Positions 40,711 through 50,284 are shown, counted from the first letter of the stretch. The stretch is DNA of 64,000 nucleotides from Polaribacter sp. (GCA_029238315.1 JAQWGI010000026.1:1-64000); one strand, 5' to 3'. Made by a program: numbers and translations. The notes: generated by a model from the letters alone, not told the origin.

Positions 40711-41234
40711 TGAACAGTTTAAAAGGAGAGAACATACAATTGCGTGCTTTAGAGCCAGAAGATTTACAGTTTTTGTTTGATACAGAAAACAACGAATCTT
40801 TTTGGGAGGTTAGCCATACACAAACGCCTTTTTCAAAATATTTATTGAAACAATATCTAGAAAACGCCCATTTAGATATTTTTGAAGCCAAACAATTGCG
40901 CTTGATTATTGAAGAAAATTCAACTCAAAAACCGATTGGAATGATTGATGTATTTGATTTTAACCCACAACATAAAAGGGCAGGAATTGGAATTTTAATC
41001 CAGAAAGAAAACCAGAAAAAAGGATTTGCATCGGAAGCGCTAGAATTGTTAATAAACTATAGTTTTAGACATCTAAACCTACATCAAATGTATGCAAACA
41101 TTACTTCAGATAACCAAGAGAGCATCTCGCTTTTCACCAAACATCAGTTTAAAAAAGTAGGCATTAAAAAAGACTGGATACATTTTAACAACAGATTTAA
41201 AGATGAAATTTTATTTCAATTAATTCATGAATAA
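40710..41234 (+). CDS. GNAT N-acetyltransferase
   Basis: A 174-residue acetyltransferase of the RimJ/RimL type. The start (LKGENIQLRALEPEDLQFLF), the acetyl-CoA loop region (RAGIGILIQKENQKKGFASEA) and ITSDNQESISLFTKHQFKKV are typical. The substrate is unknown, possibly a protein N-terminus or antibiotic-like amine. It is coupled to dapF by a one-base overlap and to mltG by an 8-bp overlap. Confidence 0.87.
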   Translation: MNSLKGENIQLRALEPEDLQFLFDTENNESFWEVSHTQTPFSKYLLKQYLENAHLDIFEAKQLRLIIEENSTQKPIGMIDVFDFNPQHKRAGIGILIQKENQKKGFASEALELLINYSFRHLNLHQMYANITSDNQESISLFTKHQFKKVGIKKDWIHFNNRFKDEILFQLIHE

Positions 41235-42261
41235 AAAGAAACTCATTGCATCAATAGCTATTTTAACCTTGGTAATAACTAGCGCATTTGCTATTCGTAC
41301 TTATTTTAAAATTTACGGAACTAACACTGTAAAAGAAGGATTTGTATACATAAAAACTAATAGCAGTTTGGATGATTTAAAAACAGAATTAAAACCTTTT
41401 TTAAAAAATACAGCGTCGTTTGATTGGGTTGCAAAGAGAAAAAAATATACCTCAAAAATTAGAGCAGGTAAATTTAAAATTACAAAAGGCATTTCAAATA
41501 ACGATTTGGTAAACCTACTGAGAAGCGGAAAACAAACTCCGGTTACTTTAATTTTTAACAACCAACATACTTTAGAAGATTTAGCGGGCAGAATTGCTAC
41601 TCAAATTGAAGCAGATTCTACAGCTATATTAAACGCAATAACGGATTCTGATTTTTTAAAAAAAGAAGGTTTTACAAAAAAAACCATTCTAGGAATTTTC
41701 ATTCCAAATAGCTATGAATTCTACTGGAATTCTACCGGAGTAGGTTTTAGAGATAAAATGCTTAACGAATACCATCGTTTTTGGACAACAGAAAGAACAG
41801 AAAAAGCAACCAAATTAAAATTAAGCAAAACAGAAATTATTGCACTGGCATCAATTGTTCAAAAAGAAACTGCAAAAATTTCAGAAAGACCAACTGTGGC
41901 TGGTTTATATTTAAACAGAATTAAAAGAAGAATTCCGCTACAAGCAGATCCCACAATTATATATGCACTGAAAGAGAAATATGGACAAGACTATAGCGTA
42001 AAAAGAGTTTTGTTAAAAGATTTAAGAATACAATCTCAATACAACACGTATATAAACAGAGGAATCCCTCCTTCTTTAATTGCGATGCCAGACATATCGT
42101 CTATTGATGCTGTTTTAAACGCACAAAAACACAATTACATCTATATGTGTGCAAGTACAGAAAAAATTGGTTTTCATGCATTTGCAACTACACTACGAAA
42201 GCACAATAGTAATGCCGCTAAATACCATCGTTGGATGAATGCACAAGGAATTAATAGATAA
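41227..42261 (+). CDS. mltG: Endolytic murein transglycosylase MltG
   Basis: A 344-residue inner-membrane enzyme that cuts nascent glycan strands. One N-terminal transmembrane helix (about 5-20), a LysM-like region (about 90-130), and the YceG domain with the catalytic Glu in SIVQKETAKISERPTVAG near residue 220 are present, followed by LQADPTIIYAL. Length is normal. It is the third gene of a run that begins with dapF, so the run as a whole serves cell-wall metabolism. Confidence 0.93.
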   Translation: MNKKKLIASIAILTLVITSAFAIRTYFKIYGTNTVKEGFVYIKTNSSLDDLKTELKPFLKNTASFDWVAKRKKYTSKIRAGKFKITKGISNNDLVNLLRSGKQTPVTLIFNNQHTLEDLAGRIATQIEADSTAILNAITDSDFLKKEGFTKKTILGIFIPNSYEFYWNSTGVGFRDKMLNEYHRFWTTERTEKATKLKLSKTEIIALASIVQKETAKISERPTVAGLYLNRIKRRIPLQADPTIIYALKEKYGQDYSVKRVLLKDLRIQSQYNTYINRGIPPSLIAMPDISSIDAVLNAQKHNYIYMCASTEKIGFHAFATTLRKHNSNAAKYHRWMNAQGINR

Positions 42262-42405
42262 ACGATGTGTTAAAAATAGAAGAAAAGGTACTGTTAAATT
42301 GGCAGTAACCAACAGACAAAATATTATTTTTTACAGCACTTTTTTATTTTGTTTCCCGTACGAATTACGCTAAGTATTCAAGTTAAAACTTCTTAATTTT
42401 ATAGA

Positions 42406-43110
42406 CTATTTATGTATGATAAAAATTGCAGGCCTTTTATGTAAATCTGGATTTTCATTTTTCCAAGCTTTTACTTCTTTGGTTTTAATATACTCTGTTG
42501 ACAAGGTAATATCTACTGCAATACATAAATTTGTTGTTGGCGATAAAATTGCTTTTAAATCTGTCAATAATTTTTCGTTTCTATAAGGTGTTTCTATAAA
42601 AATTTGAGATTGATCTTTGTCTTTAGATCGTTTTTCTAACTCTTTAATTGCTCTTTTTCTATCCGATTTATCTATTGGCAAATAACCATTAAAAGCAAAA
42701 CTCTGTCCGTTCATACCAGAACTCATTATTGCCATTAAAATTGATGAAGGGCCTACCAATGGCACAACCTGAACTCCTTTATCATGCGCTAATTTTACAA
42801 TTGTAGCTCCAGGATCTGCAACTGCTGGCACTCCTGCTTCTGACATCAACCCAACAGAAACTCCTTCTTCACAAACATCTAAATACATTCTCGTTTCTAA
42901 ATCGTCAGCATATTTATCTAACAGCATTAATTTTAAATCTGGCTGCGATTTTTTTGGGGTAATTTTTTTGATAAATCGTCTTGCTGTTTTTTCATTTTCT
43001 ACAATAAAATAATCAAGCTGTTCAATTACTTTTTTTACAGAAATTGGCATTACCTCTAAAGGTTCGTTATTACCTAAAGTAGTTGGAATTAAATATAATT
43101 TTCCTTTCAT
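42406..43110 (-). CDS. RsmI-like SAM-dependent methyltransferase
   Basis: A 234-residue methyltransferase of the tetrapyrrole methylase fold, resembling RsmI, which 2'-O-methylates C1402 of 16S rRNA. Visible motifs are KLYLIPTTLGN at the N-terminus, the GLMSEAGVPAVADPGA loop (about residue 108) and PLVGPSSILMAI. It is shorter than E. coli RsmI (286), lacking the C-terminal part, as do the Bacteroidota members of this group, so rRNA specificity is likely but not certain. Confidence 0.85.
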   Translation of the reverse strand: MKGKLYLIPTTLGNNEPLEVMPISVKKVIEQLDYFIVENEKTARRFIKKITPKKSQPDLKLMLLDKYADDLETRMYLDVCEEGVSVGLMSEAGVPAVADPGATIVKLAHDKGVQVVPLVGPSSILMAIMSSGMNGQSFAFNGYLPIDKSDRKRAIKELEKRSKDKDQSQIFIETPYRNEKLLTDLKAILSPTTNLCIAVDITLSTEYIKTKEVKAWKNENPDLHKRPAIFIIHK

Positions 43111-43112
43111 TT

Positions 43113-43565
43113 TTATTGTATTTTAGAAGCAATTACTTCGCAAGCTTCATCTAACATTTGATATACATTTTCAAAACCGTTGTCTTCACCATAATAAGGA
43201 TCTGGTACATCTTGATTTGCGTTTGTATTAATTTCATTTAAGATTAGTTGTGCTTTTTGCCTGTCTTCTTTTGTTCTTGACAATGCTATTATATCTTGAT
43301 AATTACTTTGATCCATTGCATAAATCAAATCAAAGTCATCAAAATCTTTTTCAGTAAATTTTCTTGCACGTTGTTGGGATATATCGATACCATGCTTTAG
43401 AGCAACCTCAATAGATCTAACATCTGGTAAATTACCAACATGATAAGCAGCTGTACCGGCAGAATCAATAAAAATAGCTTCAGAAACTTTTGATTTCAGA
43501 ATTCCTTCTGCCAAAGGCGAACGGCAAATATTTCCTAAACAAACCATGAGTATTTTCATCAACAC
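43113..43565 (-). CDS. Low molecular weight protein-tyrosine phosphatase
   Basis: A 150-residue phosphatase. The P-loop C-x5-R is VCLGNICRSPLAEGI at residues 7-21, and the general-acid Asp is in DVPDPYYGED near residue 118. Length is typical. It lies 2 bp from the RsmI-like gene and 38 bp after dnaA on the same strand; a regulatory role in exopolysaccharide or stress is usual for the family but cannot be read here. Confidence 0.93.
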   Translation of the reverse strand: MLMKILMVCLGNICRSPLAEGILKSKVSEAIFIDSAGTAAYHVGNLPDVRSIEVALKHGIDISQQRARKFTEKDFDDFDLIYAMDQSNYQDIIALSRTKEDRQKAQLILNEINTNANQDVPDPYYGEDNGFENVYQMLDEACEVIASKIQ

Positions 43566-43603
43566 AAACTAAAAAAATAGATTTAAAAGCGAAGTTGATA
43601 CTC

Positions 43604-45031
43604 TTAGAAGGTAAGCTTCTTTGTTAAATCGTCTACGTATTTTCTGAATTGCTTATCTGTTTCTGTTAAATTATCTACTGTTTTACAAGCGTGTAAAACC
43701 GTTGCATGATCTCTATGACCTATTTGAGAACCAATGCTTGCTAACGAAGATTTTGTCATACGTTTTGCAAAATACATCGCCAATTGACGCGCTTGTACAA
43801 TATGACGTTTTCTGGTTTTTGATTGCAATGTAGCCACATCCATATCGAAGTATTTAGAAACTACCTTTTGAATGTAATCTATAGATACTTCTTTTTTGGT
43901 GTTTTTAACAAACTTATCTACAATTTGTCTTGCCAATTCAAGCGTATATTCTCTTCTGTTAAAAGAAGCTTGAGCAATCATTGAAATGATGACGCCTTCT
44001 AATTCTCTAACATTAGATTTGATATTTTTAGCAATATACTCTACAATATCTTCTGGCATTTCTACACCATCTCTGTAAAGTTTATTTTGAAGAATAGAAA
44101 TTCTAGTTTCATAATCTGGCGCTTGTAATTCTGCTGACAAACCCCATTTAAAACGAGATAGCAATCGCTGTTCTATATCTTGCATGTCTACTGGCGCTTT
44201 ATCTGAAGTTAAGATAACTTGCTTACCGTTTTGATGCAAGTGATTGAATATATGGAAAAACACATCTTGTGTTCCTGTTTTACCAGATAAGAATTGTACA
44301 TCATCAATAATTAACACATCAATCATTTGATAAAAATGAATAAAATCGTTTCTAGTATTTGATTTAACGGAATCTATAAATTGTTGCGTAAATTTCTCTG
44401 AAGAAATATATAAAACTGTCTTATCTGGATATTTATCTTTAATATCTACACCAATGGCGTGGGCAATATGTGTTTTTCCTAAACCAACACCACCATATAT
44501 TAATAATGGATTGAATGAAGTTCCACCTGGTTTATTTGCAACTGCCATTCCTGCAGAACGCGCCAAACGGTTAGAGTCTCCTTCTACAAAATTATTAAAA
44601 TTGTAATTGGGATTCAATTGAGATTCTATTTTTACTTTTTGTAAACCTGGAATCACAAACGGGTTTCTTAATTCTCTATCTTTTGTTTCTAAAGGTACCG
44701 TAACTCTTTGTGGTTTTAGCGGATCTCTATTTGAACTTGGTATTTTTACGGTTTGAGGACTGTTACTGCTGTATGTATTTTCCATACGAACATCGTAAAT
44801 TAACTTTACATCTTTACCCAACTCCCTAACCAAAGCAACTCTTAATAATTTAATATAATGCTCTTCTAACCATTCATAAAAAAATTTACTAGGTACTTGA
44901 ATTGTTAAAGCTTCACCAGAAATTTTGATTGGTTTGATAGGCTCAAACCAAGTCTTATATGCTTGTGGTTTTATATTGTCTTTAATAAAAGAAAGGCACT
45001 CGTTCCAAACTGAGTCAGCAGTTTTAGTCAT
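43604..45031 (-). CDS. dnaA: Chromosomal replication initiator DnaA
   Basis: A 475-residue initiator. Domain I (about 1-90) starts SVWNECLSFIKDNIKPQAYK. The AAA+ domain has Walker A LLIYGGVGLGKTHIAHAIG (about residue 177) and Walker B VLIIDDVQFLSG. The C-terminal DNA-binding domain contains IGHRDHATVLHACKTV (about 440), which reads DnaA boxes. A candidate DnaA box lies upstream at 45110-45118, suggesting autoregulation. The usual neighbours dnaN, recF and rpmH are absent. Confidence 0.97.
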   Translation of the reverse strand: MTKTADSVWNECLSFIKDNIKPQAYKTWFEPIKPIKISGEALTIQVPSKFFYEWLEEHYIKLLRVALVRELGKDVKLIYDVRMENTYSSNSPQTVKIPSSNRDPLKPQRVTVPLETKDRELRNPFVIPGLQKVKIESQLNPNYNFNNFVEGDSNRLARSAGMAVANKPGGTSFNPLLIYGGVGLGKTHIAHAIGVDIKDKYPDKTVLYISSEKFTQQFIDSVKSNTRNDFIHFYQMIDVLIIDDVQFLSGKTGTQDVFFHIFNHLHQNGKQVILTSDKAPVDMQDIEQRLLSRFKWGLSAELQAPDYETRISILQNKLYRDGVEMPEDIVEYIAKNIKSNVRELEGVIISMIAQASFNRREYTLELARQIVDKFVKNTKKEVSIDYIQKVVSKYFDMDVATLQSKTRKRHIVQARQLAMYFAKRMTKSSLASIGSQIGHRDHATVLHACKTVDNLTETDKQFRKYVDDLTKKLTF

Positions 45032-45048
45032 TCTAAATTAGTAGATAT

Positions 45049-45056
45049 CAAAATTA
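45049..45056 (-). promoter_or_regulatory. dnaA promoter -7 box
   Basis: TAATTTTG on the minus strand lies 17 bp before the ATG. No -33 TTTG at the right distance is visible. Confidence 0.45.
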
Positions 45057-45076
45057 AATAATTGTTTTTTCATGGC

Positions 45077-45118
45077 TTTTCACACCCTTTCTCTTAAGCT
45101 TTACAAATGTGTGAATAA
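45077..45118. promoter_or_regulatory. Candidate DnaA boxes upstream of dnaA
   Basis: TTATTCACA (minus strand, 45110-45118) matches the TTATNCACA consensus exactly. TTTTCACAC on the plus strand (45077-45085) is a weaker, inverted partner. They lie about 20-70 bp upstream of the -7 box of dnaA. Confidence 0.5.
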
Positions 45119-45199
45119 AATTCAGTATAAAAAAATGAATTTACTATTGATTATTAACTTTTTTTTACGTAGAATACCAAAAATCTAAAATTATCTATT

Positions 45200-45595
45200 T
45201 TGCTTACAAAAACCACATCACTTAGAGTTCGGTATGGAGAAACAGACCAAATGGGTGTTGTTTATCATGGGAATTACGCTCAGTTCTTTGAAATTGGGAG
45301 GATAGACTGGCTAAGGTCTTATGGCGTTTCTTACAAAAACATGGAAGAAAACAACATGATGCTTCCTGTTGTAAATTTACAATGTAATTTTAAAAAGTCT
45401 GCTGAATTTGATGATGTAATTACTATAAAAACTTCGTTAAAAAAAACACCAACTGTTAAGATAGAATTTGACTATGAAATTTACAATCAAAAAAAAGAAC
45501 TTTTAACAACAGGTTCTACCCTATTAGCTTTTGTGAATAAAAAAACCAAAAAACCGATGCGCTGCCCTTCGTATATTCTAGAAAAATTAATCTAA
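45200..45595 (+). CDS. Acyl-CoA thioesterase, YbgC/FadM type
   Basis: A 131-residue hot-dog fold thioesterase. The family active site is visible in RYGETDQMGVVYHGNYAQFFE, interrupted here as RYGETDQMG and VVYHGNYAQFFEIGR, with the catalytic Asp and Tyr-His at residues about 16-23. The start is TTG at 45200; no ATG precedes residue 18. The substrate is probably a short or medium acyl-CoA. It is divergent from dnaA and converges with yigZ, overlapping its 3' end by 9 bp. Confidence 0.9.
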   Translation: MLTKTTSLRVRYGETDQMGVVYHGNYAQFFEIGRIDWLRSYGVSYKNMEENNMMLPVVNLQCNFKKSAEFDDVITIKTSLKKTPTVKIEFDYEIYNQKKELLTTGSTLLAFVNKKTKKPMRCPSYILEKLI

Positions 45596-46192
45596 TTTTT
45601 TAATTTCCACCTTATACAAATTGGTAAAAACCTTAAAAATATTGGCTGCCTCACTTTTTCTAACAGCAATCACATACAAACAATTTAATGCTAATTCTTG
45701 AGAAACGATGGTCATCTTTTTTTCTTTTAGAATTCGCATTACCTTATTCATTAAATCGTAACCAAATGTTAACTGAAAATGAACATCAATTGTTTTTTCA
45801 ATGATCTCTGAAGTTTCTAAAGTTAGTTGTGCTGAGTTTTTATAAGCATTTATTAAACCACCAACACCTAATTTTGTACCTCCAAAGTACCTAACTGAAA
45901 CAATTAAAATATTCGTAACTTCAAAAGCCTGAATTTGACCATAAATAGGCATTCCTGCAGAATTATTAGGTTCACCATCATCGTTTGCTCTGAAACGAAT
46001 AACTTCTGTACCAAACTGCCAAGCATAACAAAAATGACGCGCCGTATGATGTTTCTTTTTTAAAATCTCTAAAGATTCTTTTACATCTTCTTCGTTTAAA
46101 ACCGGAAAAGCATACCCAAAAAACTTGCTATTTCTATCTTTAAACAGCGTTTCTTTTGAAGGTTCATCTATGGTTTTATAGGCATCTTTCAT
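45587..46192 (-). CDS. YigZ/IMPACT family protein
   Basis: A 201-residue protein of the YigZ (UPF0029/IMPACT) family. The conserved core is visible in KTIDEPSKETLFKDRNSKF, HHTARHFCYAWQFG, NDDGEPNNSAGMPI and VRYFGGTKLGVGGLINAY. Members are linked to ribosome-associated translation control, though the bacterial function is not settled. It overlaps the EamA gene by one base. Confidence 0.92.
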   Translation of the reverse strand: MKDAYKTIDEPSKETLFKDRNSKFFGYAFPVLNEEDVKESLEILKKKHHTARHFCYAWQFGTEVIRFRANDDGEPNNSAGMPIYGQIQAFEVTNILIVSVRYFGGTKLGVGGLINAYKNSAQLTLETSEIIEKTIDVHFQLTFGYDLMNKVMRILKEKKMTIVSQELALNCLYVIAVRKSEAANIFKVFTNLYKVEIKKLD

Positions 46193-47055
46193 TAGGCGAT
46201 AGCAACTAAAACGATTCCAAAAATTGCAAGTGCAATTCCAATTTTATTCTTTAAACTAAAAGATTCTTTAAAAATAATTAAACCAACAATGGTTGAAGCA
46301 ACAACAATTCCGACATTGTTTATGGTAAACAAAGTAGAACTTTCAATACCTTTTATTTGCAAAGCCTTTATTAAAAAAACGATTGAATAATAATTCGGGA
46401 TTCCCAAAATAACTCCGGCAATTACATTTTCCAAACCAAAAGGCTCAGGTTTTTTTATGGTTTTAATTCCTAAAATAACCAAACCAAAAAAGGCTGCAAA
46501 TCCAAATAAACTTCCAGAAAAAAGTGATACTTCATTTTCTGCAACAAAATTAATTTCAACATACTTTAAAGTGGTATCAATTGCTCCAGAACCTAAAAAA
46601 AGAATTATTGGCAGTAACAAGCCTGCTTTTTCATGCTTCTTTAAATCGTCTTTAACAGACGCTAAATACACGGCAACAACAGCTAAAATGATACCAGTTA
46701 CTTTGATAAAAGATAAAGATTCATCATACAAAAAAACGCCAAAAACAATGGGAATTACAACAGACATTTTGCCTGCAACTGAAACTACAGAAACGCCATT
46801 TCGTTGCGCCGTTAAAGCCATTACAAAAAAGATAGAGACAAACAACATCCCTAAAAATATAGCCCCCGAAAACCATTTTTGATTAGGCAATTCTATAAAA
46901 GAAAACTCAACTTCAGAAAGCAGAATTCCAAATGTAAATGCCACTAAATAATTAACAACAATTGCTTTTAAGGTATCTATTTTAAAAACGTTAAAATATT
47001 TAAAAATTACAAATAATGAGGTCGAAATAAGTATACTTAGTAGAAGGTAAATCAC
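46192..47055 (-). CDS. EamA/DMT-type membrane transporter
   Basis: A 287-residue inner-membrane protein with about ten hydrophobic helices in two EamA repeats (first about 1-135, second about 145-287). The drug/metabolite transporter fold is clear from SVVSVAGKMSVVIPIVFGVF and FTINNVGIVVASTIVGLIIF. The substrate is unknown. It is translationally coupled with HAD and YigZ genes. Confidence 0.86.
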   Translation of the reverse strand: MIYLLLSILISTSLFVIFKYFNVFKIDTLKAIVVNYLVAFTFGILLSEVEFSFIELPNQKWFSGAIFLGMLFVSIFFVMALTAQRNGVSVVSVAGKMSVVIPIVFGVFLYDESLSFIKVTGIILAVVAVYLASVKDDLKKHEKAGLLLPIILFLGSGAIDTTLKYVEINFVAENEVSLFSGSLFGFAAFFGLVILGIKTIKKPEPFGLENVIAGVILGIPNYYSIVFLIKALQIKGIESSTLFTINNVGIVVASTIVGLIIFKESFSLKNKIGIALAIFGIVLVAIA

Positions 47056-47663
47056 GGGTTCAATTCTTTTTTGGTTTGCAAATCTACTACATCTTCTTTA
47101 CCAGGCATTAAATTCCAAGTTTTTATTCCTAATTTTTCTGCTGCATCAGTATTTTCTTTTGTGTCGTCAATAAAAAAAGTTTCTGATGCTTTTAAATTAT
47201 TCTCTTTTAACACAAATTGGTAAGTCTCAGCATTTGGTTTTCTAAAGCTTATTTCGTGTGACAAATAAAACTGCTCAAAACAGTTTTTAAATGTTGCATA
47301 CAATTCTTTACCCCAATTATTTTGAATCCAAGTAATGTGTAGATCGTTGGTGTTACTCAATAAAAATAAACGGTACTTTTTGCTGTCTGCAAGTGCTTTA
47401 ACAAACGAGAGTCTATGCAAAGGAAAATCTAATAAAATAGCATTCCAAGCTGTAATTAAATCTTTTTTAGGAACGGCATACTTTTTACTAAAAAAAGTAA
47501 CAAAAGCAGTAGTTGAAATTTTTCCTTCTTCATATTGATGCACAACTTGCATCGCGTCTGCATCAATATTTAAAACACCAAATTTAGCTAAAGCACTATG
47601 TGTTGCCCCTTTATCTAAGTTGATAAAAATATCTCCAAAATCAAAAATAAGGTTCTTAATCAT
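47052..47663 (-). CDS. HAD family hydrolase
   Basis: A 203-residue haloacid dehalogenase-like phosphatase. Motif I is FDFGDIFINLD (nucleophile Asp, residue about 9), motif II LLSNTND (about 101), motif III Lys in SFRKPNAETYQ, and motif IV FFIDDTKENTDAAEKLGIKT. It belongs to the HAD-IA group with a small helical cap. The substrate is unknown. It overlaps ribD by 8 bp and the EamA gene by 4 bp. Confidence 0.9.
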   Translation of the reverse strand: MIKNLIFDFGDIFINLDKGATHSALAKFGVLNIDADAMQVVHQYEEGKISTTAFVTFFSKKYAVPKKDLITAWNAILLDFPLHRLSFVKALADSKKYRLFLLSNTNDLHITWIQNNWGKELYATFKNCFEQFYLSHEISFRKPNAETYQFVLKENNLKASETFFIDDTKENTDAAEKLGIKTWNLMPGKEDVVDLQTKKELNP

Positions 47664-48717
47664 TTGCTATTATTTTTAACACATCTCCTTTTAAAACTGA
47701 CTCAGCAATTAATTTTCCAGAAATTAATGGCGCCTCTATTCCACTTTCAAACTCGTTCTCTCCAATAAAAACTCGAGCTTCATCCCATAAACCTTCGTCA
47801 ATAAATGTTTGTAAAGTTTTCGAGCCGCCTTCTATAAGTAAAGACTGAATTTGATGTTTATGCAACACATCGCAAATTTGTTTTGCAATATTGTTAGAAA
47901 AATCGATGGTCTCAAAAATTAAATTACTGCCATCTTCTAGCGCTTCTTTTCTTACTTCTGTAAACACAATAGTTTGGATACTTCGATCTAGAATATGGGC
48001 ATTTTTAGGAATTCTTAACTTCCGATCCAATACAATTCTAATAGGATGATTCCCCGCCCAACTTCTTACATTTAATTTTGGATTATCGGCAATTGCAGTA
48101 TTGGTACCAACCAATATAGCATGTTCCTTACTTCGCCATTTATGCACTAGTTGTTGTGAATATTTATTAGAAATCCAGATTGGTTTTTTTTCAACAGATT
48201 CCGAAATAAATTTAGGATAAATAAACCCATTTTTAGTTTCTGCCCATTTTAAAATAATGAAAGGACGCATTTTATTCTGAACTGTAAAAAATCGGTTGTG
48301 ATGCTTTTTACATTCGTTTTCTAAAACACCAACAACTACATGAATTCCTGATTTTTCTATGCGCTCAATTCCTTTTCCAGAAACCAAATCATTAGCATCT
48401 ACACAACCAATTATCACTTTTTTAAATTGATACTTCACAATTAAATCTGCACACGGAGGCGTTTTTCCAAAATGAGAACAAGGTTCTAACGTAACATAAA
48501 TTGCAGCTTCTTTTAATATATTTTTATCCTTAACAGCATTGATAGCGTTTACTTCTGCGTGATTACCTCCATGTTTAGAGGTAAACCCTTCGGCAATAAT
48601 AGTGTCATTTAAGACAATTACAGCACCAACAGAAGGATTTGGACGTGTAAATCCAATACCGTTTTTAGCAATTTGCAAACAACGTTGCATGTATTTTTCG
48701 TGCTGAGAAATGTGCAT
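47656..48717 (-). CDS. ribD: Bifunctional riboflavin biosynthesis protein RibD
   Basis: This 353-residue enzyme makes two steps of riboflavin synthesis: deamination of the pyrimidine (N-terminal, about 1-150) and reduction of the ribose side chain (C-terminal, about 155-353). The deaminase zinc site is HAEVNA (about 53) and PCSHFGKTPPCADLI (about 78). The reductase shows ILKWAETKNGFI and LLIEGGSKTLQTFIDEGLWDEA. Length is normal. Confidence 0.96.
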   Translation of the reverse strand: MHISQHEKYMQRCLQIAKNGIGFTRPNPSVGAVIVLNDTIIAEGFTSKHGGNHAEVNAINAVKDKNILKEAAIYVTLEPCSHFGKTPPCADLIVKYQFKKVIIGCVDANDLVSGKGIERIEKSGIHVVVGVLENECKKHHNRFFTVQNKMRPFIILKWAETKNGFIYPKFISESVEKKPIWISNKYSQQLVHKWRSKEHAILVGTNTAIADNPKLNVRSWAGNHPIRIVLDRKLRIPKNAHILDRSIQTIVFTEVRKEALEDGSNLIFETIDFSNNIAKQICDVLHKHQIQSLLIEGGSKTLQTFIDEGLWDEARVFIGENEFESGIEAPLISGKLIAESVLKGDVLKIIAND

Positions 48718-48766
48718 TATTTTAATTAAAAATGATAACTTGCTCCTGCAAAAATAGTGTATTAAA

Positions 48767-49258
48767 GTGAAAACGACAGAACCTACAATTAGAGAAATAC
48801 AACCCGAAGATAATCAACAAATTGCAACGGTTATTAGAAGTGTTTTAATTGAATTAAATGTGCCAAAAGTAGGCACTGCTTATGAAGATGCTGCAACCGA
48901 TTTAATGTTTGAAAGCTATCAGAAAGAAAAAGCAGTTTATTTTGTAATTGAAAAAGAAGGAAAAATTATTGGCGGCGCAGGAATTTCTCAATTAGACAAT
49001 TATGATGGCAATATTTGCGAATTCCAAAAAATGTACTTTTTACCAGAAACGCGTGGCTTGGGCCTAGGAACCAAGTTAATTAATGCTTGCCTAAAAAAAG
49101 CAAAAGAGTTTGGTTATGAACAATGCTATTTAGAAACCATGCCCTACATGACCGCTGCACAAGCATTGTACAAAAAAAACGGCTTTATTTCGTTAGACAA
49201 ACCTGTTGGAAACACAGGCCACTACTCTTGTAATGTTTGGATGTTAAAAGATTTGTAA
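48767..49258 (+). CDS. GNAT N-acetyltransferase
   Basis: A 163-residue acetyltransferase. The acetyl-CoA-binding motif is PETRGLGLGTKLINACLKKA near residues 95-114, preceded by IIGGAGISQL and followed by LYKKNGFISL. The start is GTG at 48767. The substrate is unknown. It precedes prmC by one base and is divergent from ribD. Confidence 0.88.
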   Translation: MKTTEPTIREIQPEDNQQIATVIRSVLIELNVPKVGTAYEDAATDLMFESYQKEKAVYFVIEKEGKIIGGAGISQLDNYDGNICEFQKMYFLPETRGLGLGTKLINACLKKAKEFGYEQCYLETMPYMTAAQALYKKNGFISLDKPVGNTGHYSCNVWMLKDL

Positions 49259-49259
49259 G

Positions 49260-50129
49260 ATGCTTTTAAAAGAATACAGAAATCATTTTAACAAAGAACT
49301 TTCAGCGATTTTTCCGCAAACAGAAATCGATTCTTTTTTCTTTTTATTGATAGAAAAAGAACTTCAATTAAAACGAATTGATGTAGCATTACACCGTGAG
49401 CTATCCATTTCAAAAGAAAAATTTGAGCATTTATACAACGCGTTGTCTCGATTAAAAAATCAAGAACCTATTCAGTATATTTTAGGAGAAACAGAATTTT
49501 ACGGCTTGCCTTTTGTTGTAAATAAGCACACATTAATTCCAAGACCAGAGACGGAAGAATTGGTTGCATGGGTTATAGAACACCTAAAAGAACAAAAAAA
49601 TAAGGCTACACAAGAAACAACTTTGTCTATTTTAGAAATCGGAACCGGATCTGGCTGCATTGCCATTGCGTTGGCAAAAAACATACCCAATGTAAAAATT
49701 ACCGCAATAGATATTTCTTCAAAAGCCTTAAAAGTTGCCAAAGCAAATGCAGAAAGCAACCAAGTTGATATTAATTTTATGGAACAAGATATTTTAGCTG
49801 CTGGGCAACTTTCACAACAATTTGACATCATTGTTTCGAACCCGCCTTATGTGCGCCATCTAGAAAAAGAAGAAATACATCCAAATGTTTTAGAAAACGA
49901 ACCACACATAGCTTTGTTTGTAGATGATAAGAATCCATTACTATTTTATAATAAAATTGCAACACTAGCAAAAACACACCTTACAAAAAAAGGGGCTTTG
50001 TTTTTTGAAATTAACCAATATTTAGGCAAAGAAACTCTTGCCATGTTAAAAGAAAAAGGGTTTAGCTCTACATTAAGAAAGGATGTTTTTGGCAACAACC
50101 GCATGACAAAATCAATAAGTTCGTTCTAA
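49260..50129 (+). CDS. prmC: Release factor glutamine methyltransferase
   Basis: This 289-residue enzyme methylates the Gln of the GGQ motif in RF1 and RF2. SAM-binding motif I is LEIGTGSGCIAIALAKNIP near residue 125 and the catalytic NPPY is in DIIVSNPPYVRHLEKEE near 196. The N-terminal helical domain that binds the release factor is present (about 1-95). Length is normal. Confidence 0.96.
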   Translation: MLLKEYRNHFNKELSAIFPQTEIDSFFFLLIEKELQLKRIDVALHRELSISKEKFEHLYNALSRLKNQEPIQYILGETEFYGLPFVVNKHTLIPRPETEELVAWVIEHLKEQKNKATQETTLSILEIGTGSGCIAIALAKNIPNVKITAIDISSKALKVAKANAESNQVDINFMEQDILAAGQLSQQFDIIVSNPPYVRHLEKEEIHPNVLENEPHIALFVDDKNPLLFYNKIATLAKTHLTKKGALFFEINQYLGKETLAMLKEKGFSSTLRKDVFGNNRMTKSISSF

Positions 50130-50263
50130 CTTCTTATTATTAAATTATTTTTTAGTAAATTTAACTCGCTAGAAAATAAGAATAGCCCCTACAAACTGCT
50201 TTTTTTACAACTCCCTATTTTTAGCTTTAAATTTTATTAATAAACATTTAAAAAGTACTGTTA

Positions 50264-50284
50264 TCCCGAAATTAAATCGGGATA
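50264..50284. repeat. Short palindrome
   Basis: ATCCCGA and TCGGGAT pair around AATTAAA. It lies in the 229-bp gap between prmC and the accessory island; it may be a weak terminator or a small repeat. GTTGGCAAC at 50310-50318 lies a little further downstream, at the start of the island. Confidence 0.4.

Noticed and set aside
42262..42405. A hidden gene or strong terminator between mltG and the RsmI-like gene.
   Set aside because: No open frame with family features and no clear hairpin with T-run was seen in this 144-bp convergent gap.
45032..45199. oriC in the dnaA upstream region.
   Set aside because: Only one perfect DnaA box and one weak one were found, dnaN and rpmH are not adjacent, and no repeated AT-rich unwinding element is clear.
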